A stretch of 64,000 bases of DNA from Sorghum bicolor. Taxonomy: Eukaryota > Streptophyta > Magnoliopsida > Poales > Poaceae. Below, piece by piece: positions 57,701 to 64,000 of this stretch. Made by a program: the position numbers and the translations under genes. Location: the NCBI RefSeq assembly GCF_000003195.3, contig NC_012875.2:18546398-18610397 (forward strand), given 5' to 3'. The notes beneath the pieces were generated by a model, which saw only the letters and a list, made by a program, of their open reading frames with translations, was not told the DNA's origin and did no database searches. Position 1 is the first letter of the stretch; every line of letters begins with the position of its first letter.

Positions 57701-58231
57701 TCCACCAGCTATAGGGACACCAAGAGCATGGGACAGAATAGTGGCGTTCGATGCGAGGCTATAGATGATGCAACTGGTGAAACAAATACATACTTTGGGT
57801 TCATTGATGACATATGGGAGGTAGAATATGGTCCACTCCTGCAGATTCCAGTGTTCCGATGCCGATGGGTTCAAGATAAACATGTCACTGTGGATAACTA
57901 TGGCCAGAGAGTTCTTGACCTAAGTAAAGTAGGTTATAAAGATGATCCGTGGATCCTTGCTAACCGTGCCGCACAAGTCTTCTATGTGGAACAAATCCTT
58001 TCTAAGGATGAAAAGAAAAATAGCCACAAGCCAAAGCATATAGTTATTCCTGGAAAGCAACAAATTATAGGAGTTGATGGTGTAATGGATTTGGAGGATG
58101 TTAACCAATTCAGCGAGATGTCTCTTTTTACAAACTTTCAAGAAAACATAAAAAATGTTGAGAAAAGTATCCTACAATCCTCATTGCCATGGGTGCGCCA
58201 CGATGGACAAGGAAGGATTGTAGCACGCTAA
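54764..58231 (+). CDS. CACTA TNP2-type transposase (1155 aa)
   Basis: One uninterrupted ORF, a normal length for this family. N-terminal transposase-associated zinc-type domain (residues ~4-75, with CCPCADCKN and the following H); Transposase_21/TNP2 core (~240-560) with CPNCGVSRY, WPVILTIYNLPSWLC, SGPTQPGVDMDVFLEPL and LWEVGVDMID; the segment IDGIHVQKNVFESVIGTLL near 613; a DUF4218-type region (~735-850, ending FMSILNGYMSNRAHPEGS); and a DUF4216-type region near the C-terminus (~1010-1110, YFGFIDDIWEVEYGPL to VFRCRW). It cuts and rejoins element ends in the nucleus. It is the only long ORF in the window without a break, so it may be recently active. Start chosen at ATG 54764 because the N-terminal domain follows at once. 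Confidence 0.93.
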   Translation: MERSLWMYNLSRLDPSYVVEVQKFIDVAKIHARRTKAKHICCPCADCKNIVVFDNVEAITSHLVCRGFMEDYLIWTKHGEGSSAPYMRTTDNTATNVNVEDQMPPLNEFHAMSGVNETHTSDVNDTDAVEDVDFLEAIMNRCADPSIFFMKGMEALKKAAEDTWYDESNGCTKEWSTLRAVLQFLTMKARHGWSDASFNDFLRVLGDLLPKENKVPANTYYAKKLVSPLTIGVEKIHACRNHCILYRGDQFKDLDSCPNCGVSRYKTNKDYREEENLASVSTGRKRKKTQTKTQQDKRSKPSSNEEVDYYALRRIPALVIWYLPVVDRLRCLFANPEDAELMTWHASDERKDDGKLRHPADAKQWKDFDKKYPDFADDPRNVRFALSTNGMNPFGERSSTHSTWPVILTIYNLPSWLCQKRKYLLLTILISGPTQPGVDMDVFLEPLMQDMQTLWEVGVDMIDAFHKETFTMRAIIIVTINDYPALFSLSGQFKGKVGCVECIDGTWHVSLPASNKIVYMRHRRWLPAGHKYRLQKMNKYFDNIDESKSTAPSGCSKGHRVYKIVENVKFVFGKKTKDGKPRKVVKANEGDTFKRKSIFFKYLSYWKDLDVRHAIDGIHVQKNVFESVIGTLLDIKSKTKEGLNSCLDMQHLKIRKELHPVLLENGKYHLPAASYNLNREEKHAMCVWLKNLKVPSGFCSNIRSLVSMKDLTFTNYNSHDCHVMLTTFPPIAIRAINPVFLKMAITRLCYFLNKISEKVIVRDELESLQKFAAETLSQLEMCFPTSFFDIMVHLVVHLVPQIEALGPSYFHEMWTYERFMSILNGYMSNRAHPEGSMIEAYTTEEAIESGGPLCNNLLKDQVSIGLPPLRHEGRLDGRGRMGRKSFIPPDYNIVLEAHYSILQQLIIMDPFIEQHMKELREKNPGCTNDWVHKEHKRQFTTWLKDLDMTEESETIKMLASGPSSQVTSWQSYDISGFSFSTSYRDTKSMGQNSGVRCEAIDDATGETNTYFGFIDDIWEVEYGPLLQIPVFRCRWVQDKHVTVDNYGQRVLDLSKVGYKDDPWILANRAAQVFYVEQILSKDEKKNSHKPKHIVIPGKQQIIGVDGVMDLEDVNQFSEMSLFTNFQENIKNVEKSILQSSLPWVRHDGQGRIVAR

Positions 58232-58419
58232 ATTCTATAAGTTATCATTACTCATGTAACTCATGTATCACTTATCATTTGTACCTTATGCTACTATTTC
58301 TTATTAAGCAACATGTTTACATTTTTCATTTGTTTTATAATATTTGCACTCCTTTTGTATTTTATAACAAAGCACTCCTTTTGTATTTTATAATATTTGA
58401 ACAATTTATTATATATTTT
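58232..58419 (+). other. Transposase 3' region
   Basis: AT-rich, with two copies of a ~26-base block (CACTCCTTTTGTATTTTATAA at 58349 and 58374). Likely 3' UTR or terminator region; no gene. Confidence 0.45.
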
Positions 58420-58512
58420 ACAGGCGGCTGTAAATGAAAACCGCCTGTACTAATCTATTAGTACAGGCGGCTCTCAAAGACGTCCGCCTGTAGAAATCCA
58501 AACCTATTTATA
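58420..58512 (+). promoter_or_regulatory. Internal subterminal-type repeats plus TATA ahead of the second CACTA gene
   Basis: Four ACAGGCGG units in alternating orientation (58420-58427, 58441-58448, 58463-58470, 58484-58491), then TATTTATA at 58505-58512. Two units form a 14-bp inverted repeat with a 2-base centre (58441-58470). The layout copies the module ahead of the transposase (53766-54018). Confidence 0.65.
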
Positions 58513-58773
58513 CCTAGAGCGCGGGCCGTAAAATTTTTCAACTCCCGGTGGCGCGAGGTTGACGAAAGACGCTGTTAGGCTGCCGAAATCCACCGCCGCG
58601 CCAGCCATCTCTCGCCGGAGCCCGCCCGCGACGCTGCTGCCCTGCCTCCGCGCCCCCGCCGCGAGCCACTGCGCCGCCGAGGAGAGCCCGTGCGCCGCCG
58701 CCACCGAGGACGTCCGCGTGCCGCCGCCGCCGCTGACGCCGCCGCCACGCGCCACACCTCCGCGCCGCCGACG
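58513..58773 (+). other. GC-rich leader before gap
   Basis: Strongly GC-rich (CCGCCG-type codons), unlike the AT-rich surroundings. It lies after the TATA motif, so it may be the first exon or 5' UTR of the second gene. A plus-strand frame from 58559 (MTKDAVRLPKSTAAP) runs into the gap, but GC bias makes it unreliable. Confidence 0.4.
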
Positions 58774-59479
58774 NNNNNNNNNNNNNNNNNNNNNNNNNNN
58801 NNNNNNNNNNNNNNNNNNNNNNNNNNNNNNNNNNNNNNNNNNNNNNNNNNNNNNNNNNNNNNNNNNNNNNNNNNNNNNNNNNNNNNNNNNNNNNNNNNNN
58901 NNNNNNNNNNNNNNNNNNNNNNNNNNNNNNNNNNNNNNNNNNNNNNNNNNNNNNNNNNNNNNNNNNNNNNNNNNNNNNNNNNNNNNNNNNNNNNNNNNNN
59001 NNNNNNNNNNNNNNNNNNNNNNNNNNNNNNNNNNNNNNNNNNNNNNNNNNNNNNNNNNNNNNNNNNNNNNNNNNNNNNNNNNNNNNNNNNNNNNNNNNNN
59101 NNNNNNNNNNNNNNNNNNNNNNNNNNNNNNNNNNNNNNNNNNNNNNNNNNNNNNNNNNNNNNNNNNNNNNNNNNNNNNNNNNNNNNNNNNNNNNNNNNNN
59201 NNNNNNNNNNNNNNNNNNNNNNNNNNNNNNNNNNNNNNNNNNNNNNNNNNNNNNNNNNNNNNNNNNNNNNNNNNNNNNNNNNNNNNNNNNNNNNNNNNNN
59301 NNNNNNNNNNNNNNNNNNNNNNNNNNNNNNNNNNNNNNNNNNNNNNNNNNNNNNNNNNNNNNNNNNNNNNNNNNNNNNNNNNNNNNNNNNNNNNNNNNNN
59401 NNNNNNNNNNNNNNNNNNNNNNNNNNNNNNNNNNNNNNNNNNNNNNNNNNNNNNNNNNNNNNNNNNNNNNNNNNNNNNN
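58774..59479. other. Assembly gap (706 N)
   Basis: Run of N within the CACTA element, in the GC-rich stretch; sequence dropout by GC content is plausible. Confidence 0.95.
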
Positions 59480-59509
59480 GCTGGGCCTGGCAGGCGCCCT
59501 TGCTGCCTT

Positions 59510-60200
59510 TTTTTTTAATTTTTGTAAATTATTTATTGTTAATTATTGATTGTTTATTAAATATTAGGGTTTGTTTGTTAATTAATTATATATTTGTTAA
59601 TTATTAGTTGTTAATTAATTATTAGGGTTTGTTTTGTAAATTATTTAACTTGTTAATTATTGGTTGTTAATTAATTATTAGGGTTTGTTTTGTAAATTAT
59701 TTAATTGTTAATTATTGGTTGTTAATTAATTATTAGGGTTTGCTTTGTAAATTATTTAATTGTTAATTATTGGTTGTTAATTAATTATTAGGGTTTGTTT
59801 GTTAATTAATTATATATTTGTTAATTATTAGTTGTTAATTAATTATTAGGGTTTGTTTTGTAAATTATTTAATTGTTAATTATTGGTTGTTAATTAATTA
59901 TTAGGGTTTGTTAGTTCATTATTTATTTGTTAATTATTGATTGTTAATTAATTATTAGGGTATGTTAGTTAATTATGTATTTGTTAATTATTGGTTGTTA
60001 ATTAATTATTAGTGTTTGTTAGATAATTATTTATTTGTTAATTATTGGTTGTTAATTAATTATTAGGATTTGTTAGATAATTATTTATTTGTTAATTATT
60101 GATTGTTAATTAATTATTAGGGTTTGTTAGTTAATTAATTAGGGTTATTTATTTGTTAGTAATTATTGATTATTAAATTAGTGTTAGTTTTAATTAGGGT
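59510..60200. repeat. AT-rich minisatellite, ~54-bp unit
   Basis: About 11 imperfect copies of a unit built on TTAATTATTAGGGTTTG with spacing 53-60 bases. Each unit includes TTAGGGTTT, close to the plant telomere repeat but not tandem telomeric DNA. It sits between the gap and the second CACTA gene, probably in an intron or 5' region. Confidence 0.85.
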
Positions 60201-60222
60201 TATAAATTATTTGTTTACTTAG

Positions 60223-63200
60223 ATGACTACTCCATCGAATGAGATAGAAACACCGGGATCCAACACCTCTGGATCCGACACTTATAGGAGTCCGAGCGTA
60301 TCACCACGTGAATCCCCCAGAGCTAAGAAGGCTCGTCTAGAGTTGGAACATGACCCGACATACGAGCCTCAAGCTGATCCGGATGATGATGAGATATATA
60401 TTGTAGTAGTGTCTATACAATAGAATACATGTGTATATATGTATATACCTAACAATTGAATGGACAGGAGGTGTTATCTCAAGTTGTTGCCGAAATGGAG
60501 GCAGAAGAACAAGATGTTCAGAAGGACATGGCGCCTCAAACGACTGGGACATCCTCTGAGCCAAGAAGTAAAACAAAAAAGAGTGATCGGGCACGAGGAG
60601 ACAGAGGAAGCAATAGATTTCCAGAAGAAGTTTACCAGATTATAGAGTTAAGTCTGAGCGGAGAGCCCTTAGCACCTCTAGAGGCGCTACCCAAATTTAG
60701 GGCCGCAATTGAATATTTAGTAAAAGAGGAATTTGATATCAGTTTGAGTGATTGGAGTATGGTGCCACAAGTGAAAAGGACCAGTTGCTGGAATCGCTTG
60801 TGCACTCGATTTATTTTTCCCGATGGTACAGATGAATTGGCCAAGGGTTATGTCATGAAGCAGTTGGCAATATCATTCCGGGGCTATAGGCACGATATGA
60901 ACAAAAAGTGGTTGCAGAAGGGACGGGACCCGACGAAGCGGTACCCTATCACAGAGGCTCAGTGGGCACGTTTTCGTTTGATGAGAGAATCAGACGATGC
61001 GAAGGCTAAGAGCAAAGCCGCCTCTGAACTCGCGAAGAGGAACAAGTATCACCACCACCTTGGCACTGGTGGTTATAAGACCAAGATTCCTAAATGGAGG
61101 GCAGAAGACGATGCAAAGAGGAGAGAGGGCCATTTGGCATTGACCGATATAGTGCCTGAAAGGAGTGCGAATTGGCTTCGTGCTCGGAAGGCAAACACTG
61201 AGAGCGATGAGATGTCATGTCCCGATGAGATTAGAGAAGTTGCCGACAAGATTTTGGAAGCATCAAACCTAGAAAAGAAAGGTGCCTTCAAGTCATAGAG
61301 GGAGAGGGACATCCTTACCCATGCTCTAGGTAACCCCGAGCATCCAGAACGTGTACGGGGATTCTCCTCCAGAATTAGTTGGAAAGAAGGATTCGGTGAT
61401 GAGTGGAAAGGCATGTATAAGAAAAGAGACCGACATAAGGAGGAAATGAAAGATTTTTTTGAGCAGCAGGTTGCAAAAAAGTTTAGGGATATGATGGAAG
61501 ACTTCTTTACAAATCCTAATCCTGAAGTGATGAAGCGGTTGGCTGGAGCAGTGTTTGCTCAACAAATGTCCTCACAAGCTCCTTCGCATATGCAGCTTGT
61601 ACCAGCTCAACCCTTGGAGCGTCAGGAGATGGCCTCACAATCTAAGCCCTTTCCAAGCAGTATAGCGTCAACAACAAATGAGGACCATTATCCAGTTGAT
61701 GATATTGATAGACCTTGGCCTTGCTCCTTGGTCATATCCTATGGCCTTAAGAATCAACATACTAAGCAAGTGGCCACCGGTAATGCTATCCTAGGACGTA
61801 CATTCCATACTGTTGACATGCAAGATGCATACTGTAGGGTGGAAGTGTTGACGGTCGAGGCCGGATATGAAGACGACTTCATAGACATCCCGACCTCTGA
61901 GGGTATAGAGAAGCTTGGACAATCAATCAATAACTTCATACAATGGCCGAGACGGTACGTAAGGTTGATTGATCCACCAGCGCCACCCTCTCCAAGCATA
62001 GTGCCTCAACAATCCCAAGAGGCCGAAACATATCAACAACCACCATCACCAATGCATGCTCCAGCATCCCCGTACATTTATGAGCCACCACCATCCTCCC
62101 CAATACATGAGATGGCATTCTTGCAGAATGAGCCCGAGGTGCCAGCCAAGGAGAACATGCCTGAGCAGCAGACTCCGCCATCCAAGGAGAACAAGCAAAC
62201 TCCCCCACCACCTCCAAAGGAGAAGGAGGATGAGCAAACTCCCCCACCACCTCCAAAGCAGAAGGAAGATGACCAAACTCCCCCAGCAGCACCGGCGTCA
62301 AAGAAGGTGAAGAAATTTCCAATTCCAAAATTGATTTCTCCCTTTGAGCCAAAAAAGGGGAAAGCAGCAGGCACAGCTCTCTTTCTTAAAGGACTTGGAA
62401 AGCAGCGGACAGCACGGCTTATTGAGCTCGAACCGTCACAGAAAAAGGAAGCCACCGCCCAGTCAATAGAAGCCATGCCCCCATCAAAGGAAGCCCCAAG
62501 TGGCGATGTACATGTCAAACAGCCATCAAGTCAACCATTGACCCTAACGGATATCAGAAAGCCAACGATTGATGATTATGTCAATGTCCCCAGTGACTAT
62601 GTGCCTGGAAGGCCTATGCTCCAATGGACGATGCTTGATAAGATTCAATGGCCGATAAAAAGATTTCATAACTGGTACATGAGAGCAGTGCATGCTGGCC
62701 TCCATGCAATCAGAGTTGATATACCAGCAGACGTGTTTGCTACTGGTAATGAAAAAAGCAAGGCATTTGTTACCTTTGAGGACATGCACTTGTTATTGAA
62801 CTATAGGCGGCTTGACGTCCAACTCATAACAATCTGGTGTCTGTAAGTATCACTCATGCACACACAATTATTATTAATATGTAGTGTGAAACTCTAATAT
62901 GTAGATGTTGTCTGTAGTTTGCAAGATCACGAGCAGAGGTCATTATTATCTACCGGATCGATGGTCGGTTATCTGAGCCCTATCAAGTTACAAGAAAATA
63001 TGCACAAATTTGTACTATCAATGGACGATAGAGCAAAGATAGAGAAAGACAAAACACCAGAAGAAGTTGCAGAAGCTATTAAAGAGTTGCAAAGAAAATA
63101 CGAGGATAATTATGCCCTCTATCTTGGTAGATCAATGCTGAGGTATAAGTATAGGGATTTTATATTGGCACCTTACAACTTTAGGTAAGCTTGACTTCAT

Positions 63201-64000
63201 ATACGTACTTCAAATAATTATCGTGCAAACAATATACATGTGTCGCTCACTCATTTATTCATGCAGTGACCATTGGATTGTTTTTTATATTTATCCCTTC
63301 GAAGGGAAGGTGCTTGTACTAGATTCTTTACATGTTCCTCCCGAGAAGTATCAACCATTCTTGGTTCAATTAGAAAGGTGAGCCAACATATGAAACCACA
63401 TGCGTACTTATATAAATTAGAGTTTCGAAATAACTTTAGTGATTTATAATCGATATCTACAGGGCATGGCGGTTTTATAAGAGACAAAAGGGACCAGTCG
63501 ATGCCGCACGCTCAGATCCTAGGGTGCCATTGATGATACAACACCACTATCCGGTAAGTTGTCCAAACACATTTCATCATATAAATAATACATAAAGCAT
63601 GGCAAATTTAGAATAATCCGTTGCTCATTATATAGTGCCACAAGCAACCACCTGGATCAGTCTATTGTGGGTACTATGTCTGTGAGTTTATAAGACAGCG
63701 GAGACGTTACGTTAGGGACAAAAATATGGTAAATAATATATATGTATGAAGTTTTTTCATTAAAGTTGCAAAATTATATATTGAACATGTGTCAATCATG
63801 CTTTTAAACTTTGTTTGCAGCCAAAAAAGCAACGAAAGGACGTGCCCTTTACACCAAAGACGCTGGAAGATATAGTAGCAGACTTGTGTGGTTTCATAAT
63901 GAGAGAAATAATTCCAAGTGACGGTGCATATTTTGATCATGAGGGCGATTTAGCAAGTGATAAATTTAGAGTGCTGACAGACATAGCAGGTCTAAATCTG
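60223..64000 (+). CDS. CACTA second gene: Ptta/En/Spm plant transposase-like protein with Ulp1-type protease
   Basis: Predicted exons joined by GT/AG signals with frame kept: 60223-60402, 60468-62842, 62918-63184, 63267-63377, 63463-63553, 63636-63728, 63821 onward (open at the edge). The N-terminal half resembles the plant transposase (Ptta/En/Spm, Transposase_24) family: [17 protein letters not shown] region, [12 protein letters not shown], and a helical [16 protein letters not shown] stretch. Then a Pro/Glu/Lys linker and a Ulp1-like C48 cysteine protease: His in [10 protein letters not shown], Asp in VLVLDSLH, Gln in KQPPGS and Cys in YCGYYVCEF. Such proteases remove SUMO-like modifiers. 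One in-frame TAG at 61296-61298 interrupts exon 2, so this copy may be defective or the base may be wrong. Expected nuclear role: binding element ends and, by inference, modifying proteins. Confidence 0.75.

Larger units (their letters stand above)
53663..64000 (+). mobile_element. CACTA (En/Spm) transposon, 5' part
   Basis: Begins with the terminal inverted repeat CACTAGTACAAAAATCG at 53663, followed by subterminal repeats, a TNP2-type transposase and a second multi-exon gene on the same strand. The right end and its TAGTG terminus lie beyond the window, so the element is longer than 10.3 kb. Confidence 0.9.

Noticed and set aside
59510..60200. Interstitial telomeric repeat
   Set aside because: The telomere-like motif occurs once per ~54-bp unit and not as tandem TTTAGGG copies.

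Overview
The window is repeat-rich plant nuclear DNA, almost certainly from a grass with a large genome. It is a stack of nested transposable elements: Athila-like and Tat-like Ty3/gypsy retrotransposons, chromodomain-bearing Ty3/gypsy elements (chromoviruses), and the 5' ten kilobases of a CACTA (En/Spm) DNA transposon. I see no ordinary host gene, rRNA, tRNA or CRISPR array. There are two assembly gaps (1754-1861 and 58774-59479). Family names rest on motif recognition and structure, not on a database search.

Layout. 1-10340: an Athila-like element on the + strand (gag-protease, spacer, second ORF, 3' UTR, 3' LTR at 8743-10340). Its second ORF is split by an inverted copy of the same family (1862-6713, minus strand: partial ORF2, gag-protease, primer-binding site, LTR 5194-6713). 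10341-10829: start of another minus-strand ORF. 10830-30738: chromovirus C1, minus strand, with a 3.9-kb 3' LTR, integrase with chromodomain, RT/RNase H, protease, gag, and an upstream ORF whose N-terminus imitates the histone H3 tail. C1 is interrupted by a solo LTR (15531-17184, TSD GATAA) and by a complete 8258-bp Athila-like element B (20065-28322, TSD ACGTC, two 1654-bp LTRs, PBS matching tRNA-Asp). 30739-37368: chromovirus C2, minus strand, cut in its gag zinc knuckle. 37369-47399: Tat-like element E, minus strand, which has lost RT and the first RNase H but keeps the second RNase H and integrase, and carries an antisense plant-mobile-domain gene with its own TATA box and introns. 47400-52115: the 3' part of a second B-like element (B'), minus strand, inserted in E's LTR. 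52116-53662: unassigned. 53663-64000: CACTA element with a TIR, subterminal repeats, an intact 1155-codon TNP2-type transposase, a second repeat-plus-TATA module, a 54-bp minisatellite, and a multi-exon gene joining a Ptta/En/Spm-type protein to a Ulp1-like cysteine protease. It continues past the window.

The most notable points are: the H3-tail mimic encoded next to a chromodomain integrase; tandem retropepsin domains in element B; conserved short hairpins in Athila-like 3' UTRs; duplication of the repeat/TATA module ahead of both CACTA genes; and a bias toward TAG and C-to-T stop codons that fits decay by cytosine methylation. Apart from the CACTA transposase, nearly every retroelement ORF carries stops or frameshifts, so most of the window is fossil sequence.
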